A stretch of 64,000 nucleotides of DNA from an uncultured Lachnospiraceae bacterium. Lineage in GTDB: Bacteria; Bacillota; Clostridia; Lachnospirales; Lachnospiraceae. Where the stretch lies: contig CALWSG010000013.1 in NCBI GenBank assembly GCA_944384155.1, forward strand, positions 1 to 64,000. Direction: 5' to 3'. A program made the translations under genes and the position numbers. Positions 1 to 7,281 of the stretch are shown here, piece after piece (the first letter of the stretch is position 1; each line of letters opens with the position of its first letter). Below the pieces are notes generated by a model. It searched no databases and was not told the origin of the DNA. It saw only the letters and a program-made list of their open reading frames with translations.

Positions 1-13
1 ATATGTAACGGAG

Positions 14-50
14 AAAAGGTGGTTATCGTTAGCCATCTTTTTCTTTTTTT
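14..50 (+). terminator. Rho-independent terminator of a gene left of the window
   Basis: An 8-bp stem (18-25 with 30-37, two G-T pairs) closes a TCGT loop and is followed by a T-rich run at 38-50. The polarity fits a plus-strand gene ending before position 1. No coding sequence is seen before it. Confidence 0.7.
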
Positions 51-60
51 GTAAAATTTA

Positions 61-96
61 GCGGAGGCTGTGACTTGTGTAAGTCACAGCCTCCGC
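61..96. repeat. Perfect 16-bp inverted repeat (hairpin)
   Basis: Positions 61-76 and 81-96 are exact inverse complements around a GTGT loop, and the stem is GC-rich (GCGGAGGCTGTGACTT). Neither flank carries a strong T run, so it is not a canonical terminator in either direction. It could reinforce the terminator just before it, stabilise an RNA 3' end, or belong to the structured stretch that follows. Confidence 0.75.
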
Positions 97-133
97 TGTT
101 ATGGACTATCTATTTCCCGACAGCCCCATAAGA

Positions 134-238
134 GCTAATCCATGACTATGATATGCGGAGTTCAATCTTTCTCGATAAATTTGATTAGCAAAAATAACTC
201 CTGCTAATCGCATATTGCTATAAGTTCAACCTTTCTCG
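134..238. repeat. Imperfect direct repeat in non-coding DNA
   Basis: Two units, 134-174 and 203-238, both begin GCTAATC and end AGTTCAAyCTTTCTCG, with diverged middles. Between them GATTAGC (183-189) is the inverse complement of GCTAATC and could form a hairpin with either copy. No open reading frame, promoter or known RNA was recognised. The stretch may be a decayed duplication or a small structured RNA. Confidence 0.45.
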
Positions 239-244
239 GAAAAT

Positions 245-284
245 AGAAAACGCCGAAAACCTTGAAAAATCAATGTTTTCGGCG
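245..284 (-). terminator. Terminator of the tRNA-Arg gene
   Basis: CGCCGAAAAC (251-260) pairs perfectly with 275-284. On the minus strand the hairpin is followed by TTTTCTATTTT and lies 7 bp beyond the tRNA 3' end, which fits termination of the tRNA transcript. Confidence 0.8.
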
Positions 285-291
285 GAGTTTT

Positions 292-368
292 TGGCGTCGC
301 TAAGAGGATTTGAACCTCCGGCCTACCGCTTAGGAGGCGGTCGCTCTATCCAGCTGAGCTATAGCGAC
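292..368 (-). tRNA. tRNA-Arg (anticodon CCT)
   Basis: Read on the minus strand, the cloverleaf is complete. The acceptor stem GTCGCTA/TAGCGAC is followed by discriminator G and an encoded CCA end. The D arm has GCTC/GAGC, the anticodon stem is ACCGC/GCGGT around loop CTCCTAA (anticodon CCT, reading AGG), the variable loop is five bases, and the T arm is GGAGG-TTCAAAT-CCTCT. The length is 77 nt with CCA. It has its own promoter upstream and terminator downstream, so it is a monocistronic tRNA gene. Confidence 0.97.
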
Positions 369-386
369 ATTTCAATATTGTATAAT

Positions 387-423
387 ATTAATCCAGTGGC
401 TGTTTTTATGCCACTGAATTAAT
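387..423. repeat. Inverted repeat in the tRNA leader
   Basis: ATTAAT-C-CAGTGGC (387-400) is matched by GCCACTG-A-ATTAAT (410-423), a 13-pair stem with one mismatch. It lies between the tRNA -10 box, which it overlaps by three bases, and the mature tRNA 5' end. It may be a processing hairpin in the pre-tRNA leader or the end structure of the glycosidase transcript reading in from the right. Confidence 0.55.
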
Positions 424-449
424 ATAACATATGTTATTTTCTTAGTCAA
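421..449 (-). promoter_or_regulatory. Sigma-A-type promoter of tRNA-Arg
   Basis: On the minus strand TTGACT (444-449) and TATATT (421-426) are separated by exactly 17 bp. The pair lies about 55 bp upstream of the tRNA 5' end and just beyond the stop codon of the GH43 gene. Confidence 0.8.
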
Positions 450-480
450 GTATCCATTTTCACAGGTCGTGTGCCTTAAC

Positions 481-2304
481 CTACTGATTAAGTATAGGCA
501 TACCATTATCATCCCACTTCACATATCTGACTCTTGCACTTCTGCACGGGTCATAGAGAGGGTCTTCATTTCCGTAGCCGCACTCCCCCTTATAGCATTC
601 CTCACTTCTTGAATGGTAAACAAATACCCAGTTTCCGTTTTCGTCCTGAACAAAAGAATTATGTCCGGGACCATATTCTCCTATCAAATCTTCTGAGGTA
701 AGAAGAGGCGTCTCAACCTTTGTCCATGAGTCAATATCCATAAGATCTGCCGTTTCATCTGCATACATAAGCCCTATGCAATATTCCGGTCCCGTGGCAG
801 ATGCAGAAAATGCCACAAACACCTTTCCCTCATGAATCATAACGGCAGGTCCTTCATTTACAGGAATTGACACTCTCTCCCAGTAATATTCAGGCTTTGT
901 AAGAAGTATTGCTTTGCCTGTGGTTTTCCACGGCTCATCAGGATTAATGGGTGCCATATATACATTTGACTCTCCTACCTTTTGTGCCCATATTACATAA
1001 TGTTTTCCGCCGCACTCAAAGTATGTCATGTCAAGCGAAAATCCCGTAAACGGCAGCGTGTCTCCACTGACAGCCTGAAATTTCCCTTTATCCGTCCATG
1101 TATCGTTATACGGGTCACTTCCATCACATGCTATTACATGGCAGTTTATATCCCACACATTATTTGCCTGTCCGCTTGCTGCAAAATAAACATACCACTT
1201 GCCGTTTATCTCATGGATTTCAGGTGCCCATATAAACCTGTGAGCCGTGTCTGACTCACTTTCATCCCATATTACCTTTTCCTCTGCCTCTGCCAGCCCT
1301 TCAATAGTCCTTGACCTTCTTAAAATAATCCTGTCATAACCCTCGCTGTCATTTGCACCGTACATAGGGTATGACGCAGTAAAATAATAATATCCGTCAC
1401 TTCCCTTTGTTATATAAGGGTCTGCCCTGTCTGCTATGAAAATGTTAGTCTCGGCAGCATTTGTTTCCATCTCCTCCGGCTTGCATCTGTTATATTCTTC
1501 CACTATTTCATCCTCCGACATTTCTTTATCAAAGATTTTTACTTCCTTTATAAATCCCGTATATGTAGCATCTGCCGCATATGCCGACTTTCCTATATAC
1601 GATACTATTTCATCTCCAAAGTCCCTTACTTTTTTCGTGTGTGATACGGTTCCAATCTTTTCTCCGTTCATATACACCGTAAGCTCTGTAGGAGTTATAA
1701 CCGTAACATAATGATTCCAGCCCATGCCTGTAACAGGTCCCGTCTCACCGTTTTCTGCATTTGACGGTGATATTCCTACCTCTGTCATATAAGGCTCTTC
1801 CTGATTATTGTCGTCAGTCATTACAGACTTTAAGTTTCCTGTGGTATTGCTTGGATTTAACAGCCAGTAGTTAACAGGCATTGTCTCTCCTGTGCCAAAA
1901 TATATAGCACTTGTGTTAATGGCTCCGGAATAATTTTTAAGCCATATTGATATTGATAACGTATCCTCACCCTTAAATACCTCCGACGGTATCTCAAAGT
2001 AAGCACCGTCCGTTATAAATACTGCTCCCTCCTCATAATCTGTATGCATATTATTCTTTCCAAATACAAGGGCATCATTTCCGTTTCCGGAGGCATCCTC
2101 AAGCCTGACGCTTCCAACCTCATCCATTTTATAATATGCCTTTAATCCCATCTCCTCGGGACCCGGATTTTTATTCTCCTCCCCTGTCTCCTGCTGACTG
2201 TCTGTATCCCCTCCTCTGTTATCATCACTGCACCCTGTAAATGCAGCTGTCATAACAGTAATCAAAACTGCCATACAAAAAACTCTTATCACTTTTCCTT
2301 TCAT
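481..2304 (-). CDS. Secreted lipoprotein glycosidase: LamG-like domain plus GH43
   Basis: The 607-residue protein is probably an exported arabinan/xylan-type glycoside hydrolase held on the cell surface. A signal peptide ends in a lipobox (AFTG-C25). An acidic linker follows. Residues about 50-275 look like a concanavalin/LamG beta-sandwich, and residues about 288-600 form a five-bladed GH43 propeller. Expected GH43 catalytic acids are visible: base D295 in ADPYI, D425 in SLDMTY and general acid E484 in NEGPA. H548 in GPGHNS is the usual metal-binding histidine. GGAGG lies 8 nt before the ATG. Substrate is inferred from the family only; GH43 enzymes mostly cut alpha-arabinofuranosyl or beta-xylosyl links. 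It stands alone, without neighbouring carbohydrate transporters or regulators. Confidence 0.88.
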   Translation of the reverse strand: MKGKVIRVFCMAVLITVMTAAFTGCSDDNRGGDTDSQQETGEENKNPGPEEMGLKAYYKMDEVGSVRLEDASGNGNDALVFGKNNMHTDYEEGAVFITDGAYFEIPSEVFKGEDTLSISIWLKNYSGAINTSAIYFGTGETMPVNYWLLNPSNTTGNLKSVMTDDNNQEEPYMTEVGISPSNAENGETGPVTGMGWNHYVTVITPTELTVYMNGEKIGTVSHTKKVRDFGDEIVSYIGKSAYAADATYTGFIKEVKIFDKEMSEDEIVEEYNRCKPEEMETNAAETNIFIADRADPYITKGSDGYYYFTASYPMYGANDSEGYDRIILRRSRTIEGLAEAEEKVIWDESESDTAHRFIWAPEIHEINGKWYVYFAASGQANNVWDINCHVIACDGSDPYNDTWTDKGKFQAVSGDTLPFTGFSLDMTYFECGGKHYVIWAQKVGESNVYMAPINPDEPWKTTGKAILLTKPEYYWERVSIPVNEGPAVMIHEGKVFVAFSASATGPEYCIGLMYADETADLMDIDSWTKVETPLLTSEDLIGEYGPGHNSFVQDENGNWVFVYHSRSEECYKGECGYGNEDPLYDPCRSARVRYVKWDDNGMPILNQ

Positions 2305-2329
2305 TTACCTTTCCTCCTTTTGTCTGTTT

Positions 2330-3202
2330 TTACTTTTCCAGCTTTCCCTGAAGCCATATGGAGCCTTTAAATCTTCTCCCCTCTGCCGGCTCTCCAATAA
2401 GATCTAAACTGTTAATTGCCAAATCTATTATAATGCCGTTGTAGTCCACCATCAAAAGCCAAATTGTTTCATTTGTAATGGTATTTTCCGTTTTCTCTAC
2501 AGCCAGTATTTCCGCCACTATGGAATACTGGTCACATTCAAGTCCATATGGCATAAAGCAGCTGCTTACTATAGATAAAATATCCTCCTTTGCTATACGC
2601 TTTGATATTTTAGTGTATACATCCATATCCTCAAAGGTGAGACTTTCCATTGCCTTCTCATCACCTTTTCTCGCTGCCGCTATAAGCCTTGTCCTATGCC
2701 GTTGCTCTGCCCTTTTCCTCCTCATATCCTCCTCACTCATGCTTATAGGCAGCAGCACGGTTCCGCTTACAGACAGTGCTGACAATGCTATAGGTGTTTT
2801 CTTATAATTGATATATCCGTTTTCATTCCACTCTATATAATCCAGTGCATTTATCAGATAAAATATTACCGATACACCTGACCTTAAATCATCTATTACA
2901 CCTGTATATGAATTATTACTTATCCTTTTTTCTACGCTAAAACCGCTTCTAAGGTATGTATGTCTTCCCAGATAAAACGGAAAGTAATAGTCATACTCAG
3001 GCTCCCCCTCATATATGGTCCCATGCCACGTTATTCCAATGTCCTTGCCAAAATAATGAGTCATCTCTATATATGTCTCGGGAGCACTGGAAACTAATGC
3101 CGTCTGGTGATGGGGATTTTCCGCCACTTTATTTAAAAGCTCAAACATCTGAGCCTTTGTTTTATACTGACTAAAGCCTATTGTTCTTAAATAATTATGC
3201 AT
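2330..3202 (-). CDS. DUF3881-like hypothetical protein
   Basis: This 290-residue soluble protein has no signal peptide or membrane segment. The start (HNYLRTIGFS) and overall layout resemble the DUF3881 family found mainly in Lachnospiraceae, whose function is unknown to me. A basic helical stretch (about 157-180, rich in R and E) divides a mixed N-terminal half from a C-terminal beta-rich part. It is divergent from the membrane coiled-coil gene at 3413. The two share mirror-image promoter arms (3221-3253 and 3352-3384), which suggests joint regulation. The GH43 gene follows 25 bp downstream in the same direction and may be cotranscribed. Confidence 0.6.
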   Translation of the reverse strand: MHNYLRTIGFSQYKTKAQMFELLNKVAENPHHQTALVSSAPETYIEMTHYFGKDIGITWHGTIYEGEPEYDYYFPFYLGRHTYLRSGFSVEKRISNNSYTGVIDDLRSGVSVIFYLINALDYIEWNENGYINYKKTPIALSALSVSGTVLLPISMSEEDMRRKRAEQRHRTRLIAAARKGDEKAMESLTFEDMDVYTKISKRIAKEDILSIVSSCFMPYGLECDQYSIVAEILAVEKTENTITNETIWLLMVDYNGIIIDLAINSLDLIGEPAEGRRFKGSIWLQGKLEK

Positions 3203-3412
3203 CTTAATCTCCTCTCTAAAATTAGTATAATATATTTTCTAAAATCAATCTACTACAATTTTTTTGAAATACCTAAGCTTTTCGTAAATTGCTTTTTCCA
3301 TATGCTTTAGAAGCCATAAATTAAAATTTCTGAAGCTAAAATAAAAATATGGTAGATTGATTTTGGAAAATAGACTATAATAATTACATATGCTTAAATT
3401 GGAGGTACTATT
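3203..3412. promoter_or_regulatory. Divergent promoters inside a 33-bp inverted repeat
   Basis: The segment 3221-3253 and the inverse complement of 3352-3384 agree at 29 of 33 positions. Each arm holds the same promoter geometry pointing outwards: TAGATT, 17 bp, then TATAAT (right) or TATACT (left). The TTGATTTT core (inverse AAAATCAA) is identical in both. The 98 bp between the arms is AT-rich without an open reading frame. Paired arms suggest one regulator or sigma factor serving both genes. Confidence 0.6.
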
Positions 3413-4225
3413 TTGAACGATAATATTAAAAAAAATTCCCCTTTAGTTTTTTATATACTGGGATTTCTTACGGCCCTGCTTTTTGAGTTGTACTGGATAG
3501 GTAATTTCCCATATGACTATTTTATGCTTATAGGAATTGGTCTCATAGTCTTAATAACAGGATACCTTACATTTGACGGAGTTATAAAGGCTTACAATGA
3601 AGCTCAGGAAATAAAGCGTGAACAGAATGAAATTATGATTAAGGCCCAAAAAGCAATATATCTTGCCACAAAGAAAAATTCCGCGGAAGCTGAAAAAATG
3701 CAGATTAACAGCCTTAAAGCAGTCAATATCCTTATGGACAGAATGGTTGACACCCTTACGGAAAAGCAGTTAACTGCCAAAGCAGACGAAGCAAATGACA
3801 TTTCCGATCTTATAGAAAAGCTTTCCAAATCAAACAAAGCTCTGGCAAAGGAGATTCAAAATGCCATAACTGTGGGTAAGCTTGTAAAATCCAATGAGGA
3901 GCTTATCAAAAGCGTACAGGATATACTTAACGGCTCTACAGAAGAACTGTCTGAGAACATACATGGCAGTCTTACGGAAACAGCATTACAGTCTGACCAT
4001 GACTACCCTGACGAAAATACTCAAGATGAAGCTTTGTCCATTGACATGGAAACAGACGGCTCTGACATTGATTCTCCTATGGATAATGACATCGCTTCCG
4101 CCGAAGCTGCCATTGCAGATATGTCTCATACTGCAGAAGCAATGGAGGCTGCTGCCGATCTTGACAACGACCCCGGCACAGCCATGTCTCCTGAAGAAAT
4201 AGAAAAACTGTTTAACAATATATAG
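3413..4225 (+). CDS. Membrane-anchored coiled-coil protein with acidic tail
   Basis: I do not recognise the 270-residue product as a named family. Two N-terminal transmembrane helices (about 10-28 and 35-57) form a hairpin. A long charged helical region (about 60-200) has heptad character, and an acidic low-complexity tail follows. The last 13 residues (MSPEEIEKLF...) resemble the short EIxxLL/F motif seen at the N terminus of FliM and in some other clostridial proteins. Translation starts at TTG, fixed by GGAGG 7 nt upstream. The topology suggests a cytoplasmic scaffold or signalling tether. The exonuclease gene follows 54 bp downstream on the same strand. Confidence 0.6.
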   Translation: MNDNIKKNSPLVFYILGFLTALLFELYWIGNFPYDYFMLIGIGLIVLITGYLTFDGVIKAYNEAQEIKREQNEIMIKAQKAIYLATKKNSAEAEKMQINSLKAVNILMDRMVDTLTEKQLTAKADEANDISDLIEKLSKSNKALAKEIQNAITVGKLVKSNEELIKSVQDILNGSTEELSENIHGSLTETALQSDHDYPDENTQDEALSIDMETDGSDIDSPMDNDIASAEAAIADMSHTAEAMEAAADLDNDPGTAMSPEEIEKLFNNI

Positions 4226-4238
4226 ATATGATTAGTGT

Positions 4239-4282
4239 GCGTTTCCCCGTTGCATAAACGCTCCGGAATGGAGATTATTATG
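4239..4282 (+). promoter_or_regulatory. Shared SD-proximal leader element, copy A (exonuclease)
   Basis: AAACGCTCCGGAATGGAG (4256-4273) is followed by ATTATT and the start ATG at 4280. GCGTTT (4239-4244) can pair with AAACGC (4256-4261). Alternatively, CTCC (4261-4264) can pair with the GGAG Shine-Dalgarno (4270-4273). Very similar sequences precede the trhA homologue, fliS and flagellin. A switch between the two pairings is inferred, not shown. Confidence 0.6.
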
Positions 4283-5260
4283 GATTATATTATAATTGAC
4301 CTTGAATGGAATCAGGGCGAAAATACAGGCAGAGAGCTTCCGGTCTCAGGTATTCCCTTTGAGATTATAGAAATAGGCGCCGTTAAGCTGGACGAAAACC
4401 GTGAATACAAAGACACCTTCCATGCCTTAATAAAACCCTCACTATATAAACGGCTCCATCCCATTACAAAGGATCTGACAGGAATATCTCAGGATGAACT
4501 AAAAAAAGGCAGACCCTTTAAAGATGTTATATCAGACTTTTTATCGTGGTGCGGCAGCGGCTATACGTTTTGCACATGGGGTTCAGGAGACATTACGGAG
4601 CTTCAGAGAAATATGAATTTTTATGGCATACCTCTCCTTAGCTTTCCTGTGTATTATTATGATTTGCAAAAAATATTCAGCATAGCCTATGATGACGGAA
4701 AGATACGCCGTTCACTTGAAGCTGCAGTAGAGCATCTTAATATACCCCAGTCTCAAAGCTTCCACCGGGCATTGGCGGATGCACTGTATACCAGCAAAAT
4801 ATTCAGTGTGTTAGACAACACCATCATAAAGGAAAATTACTCTATCGACACATATCAGATTCCTTATGAAAAACACAATGAAATATATGCCTTCTACCCT
4901 TTATATTCAAAATATATTTCCAGGGGTTTTGAAAATAAAACAAAGGTTATGGAAGATAAATCCGTTACTGCTGTACTCTGTTGTAAATGCGGCAAAAAGC
5001 TTAAGAAAAAAGTAAAATGGTTTTCATCTAACGCCAAAACCTATTATTTTCTTGGCGTATGTCCTACCCACGGTTGGCTAAAGGGAAAAATCCGCATGAA
5101 AAGACATGACAGCGGAGTATACTATGCCGTAAAAACCATAAAGCTTACAGATGAAAAGGGTGCCGCCGAAATATACGAAAAACAGACCGATATAAGAAAA
5201 CGCCGCAGGGAGCGCCGAAAAAAGCTGCATTCATCTGACCAAAATAAGCCGGAGTGTTAA
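4280..5260 (+). CDS. DEDDh 3'-5' exonuclease with C-terminal Cys motif
   Basis: The 326-residue protein opens with an RNase T/DNA polymerase III epsilon-type exonuclease fold. Motif I is IIIDLEWNQ (D7, E9), motif II lies around WGSGDITEL, and motif III is FHRALADALYT with the H-x4-D spacing of the DEDDh class. This resembles the KapD/ERI-1-like branch acting on RNA or DNA 3' ends. The C-terminal part has CKCGKK...CPTHG, a possible small zinc site, then a very basic tail likely to bind nucleic acid. The start at 4280 follows GGAG by 6 nt. An in-frame ATG 12 nt earlier overlaps that site and was rejected. A strong terminator overlaps the stop codon. Confidence 0.82.
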   Translation: MDYIIIDLEWNQGENTGRELPVSGIPFEIIEIGAVKLDENREYKDTFHALIKPSLYKRLHPITKDLTGISQDELKKGRPFKDVISDFLSWCGSGYTFCTWGSGDITELQRNMNFYGIPLLSFPVYYYDLQKIFSIAYDDGKIRRSLEAAVEHLNIPQSQSFHRALADALYTSKIFSVLDNTIIKENYSIDTYQIPYEKHNEIYAFYPLYSKYISRGFENKTKVMEDKSVTAVLCCKCGKKLKKKVKWFSSNAKTYYFLGVCPTHGWLKGKIRMKRHDSGVYYAVKTIKLTDEKGAAEIYEKQTDIRKRRRERRKKLHSSDQNKPEC

Positions 5261-5291
5261 AGAAATTCTTAACCCTCCGGCTTATTTTTTT
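5246..5291 (+). terminator. Terminator between convergent exonuclease and carboxypeptidase genes
   Basis: AAGCCGGAG (5246-5254) pairs with CTCCGGCTT (5275-5283). Inner TTAA pairs extend the stem, and ATTTTTTT follows. The structure includes the exonuclease stop codon and ends at the carboxypeptidase stop. Confidence 0.85.
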
Positions 5292-6660
5292 ATCTTTTTA
5301 TATAATATCTTTTTCCTATCCTTCTCTTCCTTAATCTTTTTATCCATATACGTATAAGAAATGCTGCTATTACAGCCGCCAAAGCCCCGCCTGCTATATA
5401 ATAAATATTAATGGAAAAAATTTCCCGCACTCCTGCTTTTTCTATCTCCTCCTGCTTTCTCTCAAGGCTGCTTACTGATGATTCATCACCGGAATATACC
5501 TGGCTTACATATAAAATTGCCTCTCCCAAACTATAACCATTATGAACATATGTAATTTTAGCTGCCTCTCCCAGACCTGTATCATCAATATTCATATCTA
5601 TGACATATTCTATATTTTTAAGCTCCTCATTTTTAGGAATGATAACGCTTCCGTTTCCTATGGTAAAAAGAGAGGCATCTGTTCCATATATTTTATTTAT
5701 CAGAGAAAAACCTGTATCACCGCCTTGTCCAAATCTTTCCTCATTATCTTTTATAGTTATTTTTTTAAAATTATTAAATCCATAATTAAGAAGATTTTTT
5801 GTATCCTCAAACACAGACTCATTGGTGGAATACATGATAACTGCTATAAGCTCTATTCCGTTATTTTCTCCGCTTGTCACTAAGGTTCTTCCCGCCTCGT
5901 CTGTATAACCTGTCTTTCCCCCTGTTGCATACTGGTAATAATCAGCCCTTCCTGATACAAGCATATTATGTCTGTGCCATATAGTAAACCCTTCTGACAT
6001 ATTTGTTGCCGGCAACTCATAAGAAGATGTTCCCCATATCTCGGCAAAGGTAGGATTAGACATTGCCTCTTTTGTGATAAGTGCCATATCCCTTGCCGTT
6101 GTATAATGATTTTCATCATGAAGTCCTGTTGCATTGACAAAATTAGTATTTAATGCTCCTGCCTTCTTTGCTCTCTCCGTCATCATTTTGGCAAACTCTT
6201 CCTCATTGCCTGCAATTTTATATGCCAAAGCCACTGCCATATCATTGTTGCTTCTAAGCATAAGAGAATATAAACAGTCCTTTACCGTCATAGTTTCCCC
6301 CGGTGACACCCCCTGTATGGCAGCATCCCACGGAAGTGAATTAAGTATTTCCTCCGTAAACGTAACAGTATCGGACAGACTTAAATTCTCAACTGCCAAA
6401 AGCCCTGTCATTATCTTTGTAATACTGGCGGGATACAGCCTCTCATCTACATTTTTGCCATATAAAACAGCTCCCGTATCTCTCTCCATAAGTATTGCAG
6501 ACTTTCCGTAAGGCTCCTCTGCAAGCTCCGGCCATACTGCTGCATAGCTCTGTGTGCCCTGCCCTTCATCAGCTCCATAATAAGCCGCAGGCATAATACT
6601 TACTAATATAAATACAAACAGAAACACTGCACCGCTTAATTTTAATTTACCTGCTATCAT
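5290..6660 (-). CDS. D-alanyl-D-alanine carboxypeptidase (PBP5/DacF type)
   Basis: The 456-residue enzyme trims the terminal D-Ala of peptidoglycan stem peptides outside the membrane. The three penicillin-binding motifs are in order: S79-ITK, S137-NN and K249-TG. An N-terminal signal helix (about 10-28) exports it. A beta-rich C-terminal domain follows the catalytic region, and a C-terminal transmembrane helix (about 420-440) with a basic end (KRLRKRR) anchors it, unlike the usual amphipathic PBP5 anchor. Its start overlaps the end of the V-ATPase D gene by 14 bp, so it is probably the last gene of that operon and translationally coupled. Confidence 0.92.
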   Translation of the reverse strand: MIAGKLKLSGAVFLFVFILVSIMPAAYYGADEGQGTQSYAAVWPELAEEPYGKSAILMERDTGAVLYGKNVDERLYPASITKIMTGLLAVENLSLSDTVTFTEEILNSLPWDAAIQGVSPGETMTVKDCLYSLMLRSNNDMAVALAYKIAGNEEEFAKMMTERAKKAGALNTNFVNATGLHDENHYTTARDMALITKEAMSNPTFAEIWGTSSYELPATNMSEGFTIWHRHNMLVSGRADYYQYATGGKTGYTDEAGRTLVTSGENNGIELIAVIMYSTNESVFEDTKNLLNYGFNNFKKITIKDNEERFGQGGDTGFSLINKIYGTDASLFTIGNGSVIIPKNEELKNIEYVIDMNIDDTGLGEAAKITYVHNGYSLGEAILYVSQVYSGDESSVSSLERKQEEIEKAGVREIFSINIYYIAGGALAAVIAAFLIRIWIKRLRKRRIGKRYYIKR

Positions 6661-7270
6661 TCATTCTCCTCTTTATCACCTTAAGTCTTGTAAATTCTTC
6701 CCTTTCCTTTTCCTCCAAAGCATTTGATATAGATCTTGTCAGTTCATCATAATGAGGTATTGTAATATTCTTTAATGCATTGGCTCTTTTCTGAGTTTTC
6801 TTCACATTGTAAGCAAGACGATATGCGGAATTTTCTATCTCTGCAAGCTCCACTGACAGCCTTTTCACTTTCTCAAAGGCTATTCTTGCAGTATCCAGTG
6901 CCTCCGTTGAGCCGTAAAATGAGTATGTGGGCATTACTTTTTTTTCCTCCATTCTTATAAGAGGAATTTCTACTCCCATAATACTTCTTGTCTTTATCTC
7001 AATACCATCTTCAGGAGGCACTGCGCCTGCCACCTCCATAACATTATTGATTCCCTGCTCTATATTTGCCTTCTGCAATGCCTTATATGCAGTTTTATAC
7101 GTATCTAATATTTCTCCCTGTATCTTATCTGCCTTGTCTATAAGCTCCATAAGCTCCCTTATAAGAATATTTCTCTTTTTGTCCATAAGCTCATAGCCCT
7201 GCTTTGCCAGTGCCAGTGAGTTTTTAGCAAGTATAAGATTTCCTTTCGTCGGAAATGAATTTGGGTCCAT
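6647..7270 (-). CDS. atpD: V-type ATPase subunit D (central stalk)
   Basis: The 207-residue protein is the coiled-coil rotor shaft of the V/A-type ATPase. It begins with the family pattern PTKGNLILAKNSLALAKQGYE, and both termini are long alpha-helices that form the shaft inside the A3B3 head. The length matches the family. It lies 11 bp after subunit B, the usual A-B-D order. Its 3' end overlaps the carboxypeptidase start. Confidence 0.95.
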   Translation of the reverse strand: MDPNSFPTKGNLILAKNSLALAKQGYELMDKKRNILIRELMELIDKADKIQGEILDTYKTAYKALQKANIEQGINNVMEVAGAVPPEDGIEIKTRSIMGVEIPLIRMEEKKVMPTYSFYGSTEALDTARIAFEKVKRLSVELAEIENSAYRLAYNVKKTQKRANALKNITIPHYDELTRSISNALEEKEREEFTRLKVIKRRMNDSR

Positions 7271-7281
7271 ACATACACCTC

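Noticed and set aside
134..238. Direct repeats as a CRISPR remnant
   Set aside because: There are only two diverged units, no constant repeat length or spacer pattern, and no cas genes in the window.
5246..5283. CCGGAGTGT in the exonuclease terminator as partner of ACGCTCCGG in that gene's leader
   Set aside because: It is explained by the terminator stem and lies about 1 kb away. Pairing with its terminator partner is much more likely.
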